A stretch of DNA of 19,284 nucleotides from Clostridia bacterium (GTDB taxonomy: Bacteria > Bacillota > Clostridia > Christensenellales > CAG-314), in assembly GCA_017407305.1 (NCBI GenBank), contig JAFQWS010000007.1, forward strand, positions 1 to 19,284. Direction: 5' to 3'. Of this stretch, positions 7,503-13,726 are shown one piece after another (position 1 is the stretch's first letter; each line of letters opens with the position of its first letter). Both the position numbers and the translations under genes were made by a program. Under the pieces are notes generated by a model. It ran no database searches and was not told where the DNA came from. It saw only the letters and a program-made list of their open reading frames with translations.

Positions 7503-8501
7503 TTATGCGTTTTGAACTGCTTGCAATGCTGTAATTGCAACAACTGCAATGATGTCTTCTTTAGAGCAACCTCTGGAAAGATCGTTGCAAGGTGCTGCCA
7601 TACCTTGGCAAATGGGGCCGTATGCGTTGTAGCCACCCAAACGTTGAGCAATTTTGTAACCAATGTTGCCTGCACCAAGGTCGGGGAATACAAATACGTT
7701 TGCTTGGCCTGCTACTTTGCTCGTGGGGCATTTAAGTTTGCCAACTTCGGGAACGACTGCTGCGTCAAATTGCAATTCGCCATCTACTGCCATGTCGGGA
7801 TAACGTTGTTTGACAATTTCCACTGCTTGAGAAACAACGGAAATTCTTTCGTGTTTTGCACTGCCTTTTGTTGAGAAACTGAGCATTGCCACTTTGGGTT
7901 CGATGGGCAAAAATGCGCGTGCAGAACGTTCGGAACAAATTGCAATGTCTGCAAGGTCTTCGCTTGTGGGTGCAGGTGTGATTGCACAGTCTGCAAAAAT
8001 GATTTGGCGAAGTTTTTCGTCGGGATGAGATGCGTTTTCCATAATGAAGAAACCGGAAACCGTCTTGACACCTTTAACTGTTTTTACAATTTGCAATGCG
8101 GGACGCAAAAGATCGCTTGTTGCGTGAATTGCGCCACCAACCATACCGTCGGCATGGCCACATTTGACCATCATTACTGCATAATACATTACGTCGGAAA
8201 CAAGTTCCAATGCTTTTTCGGGTGTTACGCCCTTTTCTTTTCTGAGTTCGTACAAGAAATCTGCATATTCTTGCAATCTGGGAGAGGTTTTGGGATTGAT
8301 AATTTCCACACCACTCAAATCGAAACCTTTTGCATTTTCGGCAATTTGTTTTTCATCGCCCAAAACGACGATTTTTACAAAACCTTCTTTTGCAATTTCA
8401 GACGCTGCGCCAATTACGCGAATATCTTCGCCTTCGGGCAAAACAATGGTTTTTTGATAGGGTTTAACCTTTTGTTTGTAACTATCAATAAGTTGTGACA
8501 T
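7503..8501 (-). CDS. pta: Phosphate acetyltransferase
   Basis: Pta makes acetyl phosphate and CoA from acetyl-CoA and phosphate, and feeds ackA directly downstream. The ATG at 8501 (332 aa, MSQLIDSYKQ) is preceded by a strong GGAGG with six bases of spacing; the open frame further upstream covers promoter DNA. Family motifs are HADGMVGGAIHATSDLLRPA at about 116-135, GELQFDAA at 241-248, VFPDLGAGNIGYKIAQRL at 271-288 and GPICQGMAAPCNDLSRGCS at 295-313. The length matches the short clostridial form, without the DRTGG and AAA-type N-terminal domains of long Pta. A clear SigA-type promoter lies upstream, facing the tmcAL promoter. Confidence 0.97.
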   Translation of the reverse strand: MSQLIDSYKQKVKPYQKTIVLPEGEDIRVIGAASEIAKEGFVKIVVLGDEKQIAENAKGFDLSGVEIINPKTSPRLQEYADFLYELRKEKGVTPEKALELVSDVMYYAVMMVKCGHADGMVGGAIHATSDLLRPALQIVKTVKGVKTVSGFFIMENASHPDEKLRQIIFADCAITPAPTSEDLADIAICSERSARAFLPIEPKVAMLSFSTKGSAKHERISVVSQAVEIVKQRYPDMAVDGELQFDAAVVPEVGKLKCPTSKVAGQANVFVFPDLGAGNIGYKIAQRLGGYNAYGPICQGMAAPCNDLSRGCSKEDIIAVVAITALQAVQNA

Positions 8502-8516
8502 TTTATACCTCCACGG

Positions 8517-8545
8517 TTGGAATTTTGCTAAAAGTGTGGTATACT
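8517..8545 (+). promoter_or_regulatory. Predicted promoter of tmcAL (extended -10)
   Basis: The plus strand has TTGGAA (8517-8522), a 17-base spacer ending in TGG, then TATACT (8540-8545). The TGn before the -10 makes it an extended -10 promoter. A start near 8552 gives a leader of about 58 bases. Its -35 lies inside the region transcribed for pta, so the two promoters face each other. Confidence 0.62.
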
Positions 8546-8556
8546 TTTTAAGTACC
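8538..8556. repeat. Imperfect inverted repeat between the pta and tmcAL start sites
   Basis: GGTATACTT (8538-8546) and AAGTACC (8550-8556) are inverted copies apart from two extra bases in the left arm. The repeat covers the tmcAL -10 and lies immediately at the predicted pta start site. This is a plausible operator position, but the match is imperfect and no regulator is identified. Confidence 0.3.
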
Positions 8557-8562
8557 CAAACA

Positions 8563-8591
8563 ACTATACTACATTTTGTAAGTAAAGTCAA
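8563..8591 (-). promoter_or_regulatory. SigA-type promoter of pta-ackA
   Basis: The minus strand has TTGACT (8591-8586), a 17-base spacer and TATAGT (8568-8563). The predicted start is near 8556, with a leader of about 55 bases ending in GGAGG before the pta ATG. The -35 lies between the predicted tmcAL start site and the tmcAL ATG. Confidence 0.8.
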
Positions 8592-8609
8592 AGGTGAAAT
8601 TGATAAATT

Positions 8610-9671
8610 ATGAAAATTAGTGCTATTATTTCGGAATTTAATCCATTACATAACGGACACAAACGTTTGATTGATTTTGCAAAGGCAAACTCTCAAGCAG
8701 TTGTGTGTGTTTTGAGTGGCAACTTTGTACAAAGAGGTATGCCTGCCCTTGCCAACAAATGGCAACGTGCAAAATATGCAATTTTGGCAGGTGCAGACCT
8801 TGTTGTAGAATTGCCTACAATTTTTGCAACAGCAAGTGCAAAGGACTTTGCTTTTGGTGGCATAAAAACTGCCCTTATGTCAGGAGCAAACAACGTTGTG
8901 TTTGGCTCCGTTTCCGGAGACGTAGAAAGGTTGAAAAGTTGTGCCGAAGCAATAATTAATTCCAATGAAAAAATTAGAGAAAAAGTACGCCTTGGAAACG
9001 TCAGTTATCCAATGGCAGTAAGCCTTGCTTTGCCACAGTTTCAAGACCTTCTTTCCCAAGGAAACGACACCTTGGCAATTGAGTATATTTTGGCAGGGAA
9101 AAGCCTAGATGCAAACTTAACTTTTGAAACGTTGAAACGCGACTATGACGACAAAAATTTTTGCACTGCATCCAACCTTAGGGAATGGGCAAAAGAAGGT
9201 AAAATCGCAAGAGAATTTTTGCCAAATTTTGAACAATCTTTTGACGTTGAGGTAGAATCAAAATACAAAAACTTTGCAAAGATTTTTTTGGCAACGCAAA
9301 CAAAAGAAGAAATTGAAAAAACCTTGGGTGTTGTAGAAGGATTGGAAAACGTCTTGGTCAAAGCATGGCAATCAAAAGACTTTGACGACTTTATGTCAAA
9401 ATGCAAAAGCAAACGATACACCCAAGCAAAGTTGCAACGCATTGTTTTGGCAAACGTCTTGGGCATAACCAAGACGGATATGCAACAAGCAAAGGTGCTG
9501 GATATGCCATTGAAAATTTTGGCAGTTAAAAAAGACAAAGCCGAATTGATGCTTTCTTTGGTGAAAGAACAAGAAGGTGCCGACCTTTTTTCCAAAATTG
9601 ACGACAGAGCAAACAAAGTGTATTTTGCTTTGGCAGGTGGAGATAAACCCACAAAATTGCAAAAAGTATAG
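8610..9671 (+). CDS. tmcAL: tRNA(Met) cytidine acetate ligase (TmcAL, YlbM family)
   Basis: TmcAL is the nucleotidyltransferase-fold enzyme that uses ATP and acetate to make N4-acetylcytidine at the wobble base of elongator tRNA-Met. At 353 aa it is shorter than the roughly 400-aa Bacillus protein, mainly at the C-terminus. Visible motifs are EFNPLHNGHK at 9-18 (the HxGH ATP site), SGNFVQRGMPAL at about 36-47, ADLVVELP at about 62-69, FGSVSGD at about 97-103 (commonly FGSE, here Val) and KRYTQAKLQRIVLANVLGI in the C-terminal part. The ATG is fixed by a TAA two codons upstream; AAAGGTGA lies 12 bases before it, a rather long spacing. It is divergent from pta-ackA, whose end product acetate is its substrate. 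A terminator follows. Confidence 0.93.
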   Translation: MKISAIISEFNPLHNGHKRLIDFAKANSQAVVCVLSGNFVQRGMPALANKWQRAKYAILAGADLVVELPTIFATASAKDFAFGGIKTALMSGANNVVFGSVSGDVERLKSCAEAIINSNEKIREKVRLGNVSYPMAVSLALPQFQDLLSQGNDTLAIEYILAGKSLDANLTFETLKRDYDDKNFCTASNLREWAKEGKIAREFLPNFEQSFDVEVESKYKNFAKIFLATQTKEEIEKTLGVVEGLENVLVKAWQSKDFDDFMSKCKSKRYTQAKLQRIVLANVLGITKTDMQQAKVLDMPLKILAVKKDKAELMLSLVKEQEGADLFSKIDDRANKVYFALAGGDKPTKLQKV

Positions 9672-9685
9672 TGCTATGCGTGACA

Positions 9686-9705
9686 TAGTATTTTATAAAC
9701 TACTA
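9686..9705. repeat. 20-bp near-perfect palindrome downstream of tmcAL
   Basis: TAGTA, then TTTTATAAAC, then TACTA: nine of ten base pairs match between the two halves, the only mismatch being the sixth pair. It is very AT-rich, lies 15 bases after the tmcAL stop and could fold as a weak hairpin in the 3' end of the message. Function unknown. Confidence 0.35.
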
Positions 9706-9720
9706 TATTTAATTGTTATC

Positions 9721-9760
9721 AAGGCAATTTTACCTAAAATTGAGGCAAAGTTGCCTTTTT
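9721..9760 (+). terminator. Predicted terminator of tmcAL with alternative pairings
   Basis: A short stem AGGCA (9743-9747) / TGCCT (9752-9756) with loop AAGT runs straight into TTTTT. The same right arm, TTGCCTT (9751-9757), also matches AAGGCAA at 9721-9727, and AATTTTA/TAAAATT (9726-9741) forms a hairpin in between. The alternatives share the T-tract. This is acceptable as an intrinsic terminator, although the stem is short. The rest of 9672-9853 shows no gene; it holds T-rich DNA and the ylbJ upstream region. Confidence 0.6.
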
Positions 9761-9840
9761 ACTTGTTTTAAAATTTTTTTTATCAACCCACCACTTGTTT
9801 TGTTTTTTTTCTTTTAAAGACCTGTTTAGCTTTTGAAAAT

Positions 9841-9849
9841 CATATACTA
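9841..9849 (+). promoter_or_regulatory. Candidate -10 element of ylbJ, sporulation-sigma-like
   Basis: CATATACTA ends five bases before the ylbJ ATG. TATACT within it would serve as a SigA -10, while CATAnnnTA fits the -10 pattern described for SigK and is one base from the SigE pattern CATACAnT. No good -35 of either type is seen; GACC at 9819-9822 is a weak SigK-like match. Transcription from here would begin at or within a base of the start codon. Confidence 0.35.
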
Positions 9850-9853
9850 GAAC

Positions 9854-10756
9854 ATGGTAAAGTTTGTTTTAGAGCGATTTTATTTGTTTGCAATTTTGAT
9901 GTTTTGCATCCTGTTGCTGACCTATCCGGCCACATTTTCCAAAGACGTTTTGTCCGGTCTTGCACTTTGGGGGCAGAACATTTTGCCCACCTTGTTGCCT
10001 TTCGTTTTGTTTTCAAAATTAATTTTGGCGACCAAAACAACTTCTGTAAAAACCTTTTCTATTGGCAAAAAATTTAAGTTTGACACACTACTTTTCAGAG
10101 TTTACGTCAACTCTCTTATATGCGGTTATCCCATTGGCGCAAAGTGTACAAGCCAACTTTTTTTTAAAAGAAAAATCGATTCGGCTACTGCTTTCAATTT
10201 GTCTTTGCTTTGCTCAAACGCCAGTCCAATTTATCTAATTGCCACCATCTCAAATTCCTTTTTGGGTGGATTTGGCACGCCCATTTTGCTATGCAGTCAC
10301 TACCTTTCGGCGATAGTAAATTGGTTGATTTTCAGAAAAAAATCTAATGGGGTTTTTTGCACCTTTCCCACCAAAGAAAACCCTCAAATTGACACGATGA
10401 CTGACACCATTTTTACCGTGTTGAACGTCGGTGGTTACGTTGCCGTTTTTTATATGATTTCTCAAATGATTTGCTTTGTTTTTTCCCTTGATCCAACCAA
10501 TCCTTTTGTTGCTTTTTTGATGGGGCTTTTGGAGATGACAAACGGAGCAAATTTGCTGTCAAAATGCCTTGATACAAAAGTTGTTGCACCATTGATATCA
10601 GGGCTGGTCAGTTTTGGTGGTTTGTGCGTATTTTTTCAAACCTTGCCCTTTATAAAACAATGCAAAATAAAAACTGCCCCTTACGTGATTGCAAAAATCA
10701 CGCAAGGAGCAATTGCTACAATTTTATGTTGGATTTTTTCGCTCGTTACTTTTTGA
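9854..10756 (+). CDS. ylbJ: YlbJ/SpoVV-family integral membrane protein
   Basis: This is a 300-aa polytopic membrane protein of the nucleoside-recognition/gate fold. In Bacillus, YlbJ (SpoVV) is a sporulation protein needed to move dipicolinic acid into the forespore. Family features seen are an N-terminal membrane helix at about 9-24, GLALWGQNILPTLLPF at 35-50, CGYPIGAKCTSQL at 90-102, SNASPIYL at 121-128, LLEMTNGA at 225-232 and SFGGLCVFFQ at 253-262, with hydrophobic segments throughout. It is shorter than the roughly 400-aa Bacillus protein. No ribosome binding site precedes the ATG. Its stop overlaps the convergent coaD stop by 11 bases. Neighbouring tmcAL and coaD are its usual companions (ylbI-ylbJ-ylbM). 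The family call is good; the dipicolinate role is inferred. Confidence 0.82.
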   Translation: MVKFVLERFYLFAILMFCILLLTYPATFSKDVLSGLALWGQNILPTLLPFVLFSKLILATKTTSVKTFSIGKKFKFDTLLFRVYVNSLICGYPIGAKCTSQLFFKRKIDSATAFNLSLLCSNASPIYLIATISNSFLGGFGTPILLCSHYLSAIVNWLIFRKKSNGVFCTFPTKENPQIDTMTDTIFTVLNVGGYVAVFYMISQMICFVFSLDPTNPFVAFLMGLLEMTNGANLLSKCLDTKVVAPLISGLVSFGGLCVFFQTLPFIKQCKIKTAPYVIAKITQGAIATILCWIFSLVTF

Positions 10757-11222
10757 GCAACTTTTCTACGTCTTGACAAATTTCGTTTGGAACGTAGCCA
10801 GACAAACTTTTGCCATAGAAAGCAAGTTCTCTTACCAAACTGGAAGAAACCGATTGGTATTTTTGGTTGCAAGCAAGCAAAATAAGTTCGCCTTCTTTCC
10901 AAAATTGATTGTTGACTTGGTTTGTTACAAATGCCGTTTCCAAATCTTCTTCGTTGCGAACGGATTTTATCATTACGGTTGCCGATACTTGTTGACAAAA
11001 ATCAGTCATAAAACCATCAAAAGCAACGATTTCGACGTTTTTAAGGTGTTTTGTGCATTTTTTCAAAAGGTCAACCCTTGTTTGGGCGGAAATTGAGTAG
11101 GTTTTTTCCGCATTAAAACCAACGACAACGTACAATTTGTCGCAAAGTTTTGAGGCACGTTCAATTATGTCTAGATGTCCCACGGTGGGTGGGCAAAATG
11201 AACCGGGGAAAAGGGCAATCAT
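10746..11222 (-). CDS. coaD: Pantetheine-phosphate adenylyltransferase (CoaD)
   Basis: CoaD joins ATP and 4'-phosphopantetheine to give dephospho-CoA, the penultimate step of CoA synthesis. The length of 158 aa is typical. Motifs are GSFCPPTVGH at 7-16 (the family's GSFDPxTxGH with the TxGH ATP site intact), a Lys in FNAEK at 36-40, KSVRNEEDLE at 86-95 in place of the usual RGLR/KGIR..D region, and SVSSSLVREL at 124-133. The Asp in GSFDP is replaced by C10, which is unusual. The ATG at 11222 has GGAGG six bases upstream and starts one base after the rsmD stop, so it is coupled to rsmD. It converges with ylbJ. The product supplies CoA for pta, among others. Confidence 0.93.
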   Translation of the reverse strand: MIALFPGSFCPPTVGHLDIIERASKLCDKLYVVVGFNAEKTYSISAQTRVDLLKKCTKHLKNVEIVAFDGFMTDFCQQVSATVMIKSVRNEEDLETAFVTNQVNNQFWKEGELILLACNQKYQSVSSSLVRELAFYGKSLSGYVPNEICQDVEKLLKK

Positions 11223-11223
11223 A

Positions 11224-11766
11224 TTATTCCTCCACTAGTTTGTAAAACTCAAATCTAACCGTTCCAATTTCGCGTGAACTATATTTTTTTAATAGTTGCA
11301 CGCTGTCGGGCAAAACGTGTTCGCGAGCGCATTCGCAAATGACAAGCGCATCTTCGTTTAATAGTTTGTTAAAACACAGTTTTTCCAAAACGTTTTCATA
11401 CACACCACTTTGATAGGGTGGATCGATGAAAACAACGTCAAATTTTTGGTTGGTAGTTGCCAAAAAAGCATCGTACGTTTGGTTGTGCACGGTACAATTG
11501 GCTTTCAACAAACTTGCAAATTGACTTATGTTTTGAGTGCAACGTTTGTCAACGTCACAAAAGGCAACCTTTTCTGCCCCTCGGCTGAGTGCTTCAAAGC
11601 CAAGTTGACCTGTTCCTGCAAACAAGTCCAAAACAACTGCGTTTGGCAAATTGAAATTGATTATGTTGAACAACGTTTCTTTCGTTCTATCCAACGTGGG
11701 GCGTACGTCCAAACCTTTGGGGGATGGAACAATGCGACCTTTGTAAATTCCTGCAATAATTCTCAT
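11224..11766 (-). CDS. rsmD: 16S rRNA (guanine(966)-N(2))-methyltransferase RsmD
   Basis: RsmD is a SAM-dependent methyltransferase that makes m2G966 in 16S rRNA during 30S assembly. It has 180 aa, normal length. Motifs are MRIIAGIYKGR at 1-11, RPTLDRTKETLFNI at 22-35, the SAM loop DLFAGTGQLGFEALSRGA at 47-64, and the catalytic DPPY at 115-118. It heads the two-gene rsmD-coaD unit, an arrangement common in Firmicutes. There is no ribosome binding site before the ATG; instead the -10 of a good promoter ends six bases upstream, so the transcript is predicted to begin at the start codon. Confidence 0.95.
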   Translation of the reverse strand: MRIIAGIYKGRIVPSPKGLDVRPTLDRTKETLFNIINFNLPNAVVLDLFAGTGQLGFEALSRGAEKVAFCDVDKRCTQNISQFASLLKANCTVHNQTYDAFLATTNQKFDVVFIDPPYQSGVYENVLEKLCFNKLLNEDALVICECAREHVLPDSVQLLKKYSSREIGTVRFEFYKLVEE

Positions 11767-11772
11767 AACAAA

Positions 11773-11801
11773 ATTGTATCACAAATTGCGCTTTACTTCA
11801 A
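11773..11801 (-). promoter_or_regulatory. Promoter of rsmD-coaD, predicting a leaderless mRNA
   Basis: The minus strand has TTGAAG (11801-11796), a 17-base spacer ending TGA, and TACAAT (11778-11773) as an extended -10. Exactly six bases (11772-11767) separate it from the A of the rsmD ATG at 11766, which is where +1 falls for a standard promoter. It overlaps the -35 of the divergent promoter for the 150-aa gene. Confidence 0.7.
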
Positions 11802-11820
11802 CATAATTTTATGATATATT
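11792..11820 (+). promoter_or_regulatory. Predicted promoter of the rdgB-nfnAB operon
   Basis: TTTACT (11792-11797), a 17-base spacer ending TGA, then TATATT (11815-11820), an extended -10. The start would be near 11827 and the leader about 43 bases to the ATG at 11870. It is back-to-back with the rsmD promoter. The -35 is weak. Confidence 0.45.
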
Positions 11821-11869
11821 TATTTAAGTAATTGATTTGACCAAAATTTCAAGCAAATACAACAAAAAA

Positions 11870-12322
11870 ATGAAGAAGTTTAAGTATTTTTATCCATTGC
11901 CTATCTACGTCATTTTGATAACGTTTGCAGTCTTGATTTGCCTAAACGTCCTTTTGACAATTCTTTCTTTGACGGAAGTTTTGCCAATTTTGCATCTTTG
12001 GTACAACAACGAATTTGCAATTTACAATCTTATTGCAAGTTTGATTGCGCTTTTTGTGGTAATCTCTTTTTTACAAGCAAAATACGTTTTTGGCGAAAGA
12101 CTTTGTTTGATGGTTGGCTTTGTAAATTTGCTTCAACTGTGTTTTGTCAATCGCATTTACAATGCAGTTAAAAAGAACGAAAAGTTGTATATCAGTTACA
12201 AATACAAAGATTTACCCGAACCCATAATCGTCCGTATTTGCATTGAAAATGAGAAAATTGACGATTTTATCCTTCTTTTGCAACAAAGAAATCCATATTT
12301 GGAGATAAGTAAAGATGACTAA
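11870..12322 (+). CDS. Small two-helix membrane protein, function unknown
   Basis: I do not recognise this 150-aa protein. The ATG at 11870 (MKKFKYFYPLP) is preferred; the frame could extend to a TTG at 11837. Neither has a ribosome binding site. Two clear membrane helices lie at about 11-36 and 48-69, with a possible amphipathic or third hydrophobic stretch at about 78-95 (CLMVGFVNLLQLCF). The remaining 55 residues are hydrophilic and probably cytoplasmic, with a predicted strand (PIIVRICIE) and a helix (KIDDFILLLQQR). Its stop overlaps the rdgB ATG by eight bases, so the two are translationally coupled. It heads the rdgB-nfnA-nfnB unit. The coupling argues that it is a real gene. Confidence 0.72.
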   Translation: MKKFKYFYPLPIYVILITFAVLICLNVLLTILSLTEVLPILHLWYNNEFAIYNLIASLIALFVVISFLQAKYVFGERLCLMVGFVNLLQLCFVNRIYNAVKKNEKLYISYKYKDLPEPIIVRICIENEKIDDFILLLQQRNPYLEISKDD

Positions 12323-12890
12323 ATTGATTTTGGCTACCAACAACGCACACAAAGTGAAAGAAATAACACAAATTTTGAAAGGTAAATTTGACGAAATCAT
12401 CTCTTTGAAACAAGCAAACATTGACGTTGATCCTGAGGAAAACGGAACGACCTTTTTGGCTAATGCTCAAATTAAAGCAAGAGAAATTTCCAAACACACC
12501 TCTTTTGCCGTTTTGGCAGACGACACAGGCTTGTGCGTTGATGCCCTTGACGGTATGCCTTCCATTTACTCGGCAAGATATGCGGGTGTTCACGGAGATG
12601 ACAAAGCAAACCGTGTTAAACTTTTGAAAGAACTTGAAAACAAATTAGATAGATCTGCTCACTTTGAAACTGTGGTTGTTTTGCACTACCCCGACGGCAA
12701 AGAAGTTTGGGCAACAGGCAAAGTGGACGGAAAAATCCTTTTCCAAGAAGACGGCGAAAACGGATTTGGATACGACAGCATTTTCTATTGCAACGATCTA
12801 GAAAAAAGTTTTGGCGTTGCAACTGACGAAGAAAAAAATTCAGTATCGCACAGAGCACGAGCAATTTATAATTTGTTGGAAAAACTTTAA
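12315..12890 (+). CDS. rdgB: XTP/dITP diphosphatase (RdgB/HAM1 family)
   Basis: This is a house-cleaning pyrophosphatase that hydrolyses dITP, XTP and related non-canonical purine nucleotides before they enter nucleic acid. The 191-aa length is typical. Motifs are TNNAHKVKE at 8-16, ENGTTFLANAQIKA at 42-55, ADDTGLCVDAL at 68-78, SARYAG at 86-91, GFGYDSIF at 150-157 and NSVSHRARA at 175-183. A GGAG lies ten bases before the ATG, inside the upstream gene, whose stop it overlaps by eight bases. nfnA follows after five bases. Nothing unusual in the sequence. Confidence 0.96.
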   Translation: MTKLILATNNAHKVKEITQILKGKFDEIISLKQANIDVDPEENGTTFLANAQIKAREISKHTSFAVLADDTGLCVDALDGMPSIYSARYAGVHGDDKANRVKLLKELENKLDRSAHFETVVVLHYPDGKEVWATGKVDGKILFQEDGENGFGYDSIFYCNDLEKSFGVATDEEKNSVSHRARAIYNLLEKL

Positions 12891-12895
12891 TTGAT

Positions 12896-13726
12896 ATGAA
12901 ACTCAACCAAATTGTCGAAAAGAAACAACTTAATCAAGTGGTCTATTTGATGGGCATATACAACCCCGCAGTGGCAAACAAAGCCAAGGCAGGGCAATTT
13001 GTCATATTCAAACACAAAGAAAGTGAGAGAATTCCTTTGACTATTGCCGACTGCAACTCAAAAATGGGCATTGTTTACATTGTTTTTCAACAAGCAGGGG
13101 TTTCCACTGCCATTTTGTCAAGAGCAAACGTGGGAGAACAGTTGGATCACTTTGCAGGCCCTTTGGGAAACGCAACAAACTTTGAAAAGGTAAAAAGTGC
13201 GTGTGTTGTTGCCGGTGGAGTTGGCGCGGCAATTGCCTACCCCATTGCAAAAACTTTGCACTCTCAAAATGCAAAAGTTGATGCAATTTTGGGTTTTAGA
13301 AGCAAAAACTTGGTGTTTTTTGAAGAAAAGTTCCAAACAGTGGCCGATACTCACATTGTAACTGACGACGGAAGTTACGCCCAAAAAGGACTTGTTACAT
13401 ACAGCTTGGAACAACTTCTCAACACCAAACAATACGACTGCGTTTTTGTCGTCGGCCCTTTGCCTATGATGAAAGCAGTTGCCAACCTTACAAAAGAATA
13501 CTCCGTCAAAACCATTGCAAGCATGAACCCCATTATGATTGACGGAACGGGTATGTGTGGTGGTTGCAGACTGACCGTTGACGGAAAAACCAAATTCGCT
13601 TGTGTTGACGGACCGGATTTTGATGCACACAAAGTTGATTTCGACCAACTTATTGCACGAAACAAAACCTATCAACAATTTGAACGACACGCATACGACA
13701 AATATTGCAATTTATTAAAAAAATGA
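12896..13726 (+). CDS. nfnA: NfnA, small subunit of NADH-dependent ferredoxin:NADP+ oxidoreductase
   Basis: This is the small flavoprotein subunit of the soluble electron-bifurcating NfnAB complex, which couples NADH and reduced ferredoxin to NADPH formation or runs in reverse. The 276 aa resemble the PyrK/FNR group. The FAD-binding strand is RIPLTIAD at 45-52, the NAD-binding loop VVAGGVGAA at 104-112 and VVGPLPMMKA at 185-194. The [2Fe-2S] segment has D216, C221, C224 and C236, the Asp-plus-three-Cys pattern of NfnA rather than the four-Cys pattern of PyrK. It starts five bases after rdgB with no clear ribosome site, and overlaps nfnB by ATGA. Annotation pipelines often call it a sulfide/dihydroorotate dehydrogenase-like protein; the pairing with nfnB decides the call. 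Confidence 0.9.
   Translation: MKLNQIVEKKQLNQVVYLMGIYNPAVANKAKAGQFVIFKHKESERIPLTIADCNSKMGIVYIVFQQAGVSTAILSRANVGEQLDHFAGPLGNATNFEKVKSACVVAGGVGAAIAYPIAKTLHSQNAKVDAILGFRSKNLVFFEEKFQTVADTHIVTDDGSYAQKGLVTYSLEQLLNTKQYDCVFVVGPLPMMKAVANLTKEYSVKTIASMNPIMIDGTGMCGGCRLTVDGKTKFACVDGPDFDAHKVDFDQLIARNKTYQQFERHAYDKYCNLLKK

Noticed and set aside
7253..7693. 146-aa minus-strand frame spanning the pta-ackA boundary
   Set aside because: It lies out of frame across two securely identified genes and has no recognisable motif or ribosome site.
8502..8591. N-terminal extension of Pta by 30 residues
   Set aside because: The extension covers the promoter and leader; GGAGG is correctly spaced for the ATG at 8501, where the family begins.
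9674..9688. Hairpin CTATG-CGTGA-CATAG just after tmcAL
   Set aside because: A five-pair AT-rich stem with no T-run is not enough for a terminator call by itself.
10738..10760. GCTC/GAGC hairpin in the ylbJ-coaD overlap as a bidirectional terminator
   Set aside because: The stem is only four pairs with a ten-base loop; the bases are coding for both proteins.
13118..13690. 190-aa minus-strand frame opposite nfnA
   Set aside because: It is antisense to a clearly identified flavoprotein and has Cys/Asn/Phe-rich shadow composition.
13705..13722. TTG start for NfnB
   Set aside because: The ATG at 13723 overlaps the nfnA stop as ATGA, the usual coupled arrangement, and the extra six residues show no family similarity.
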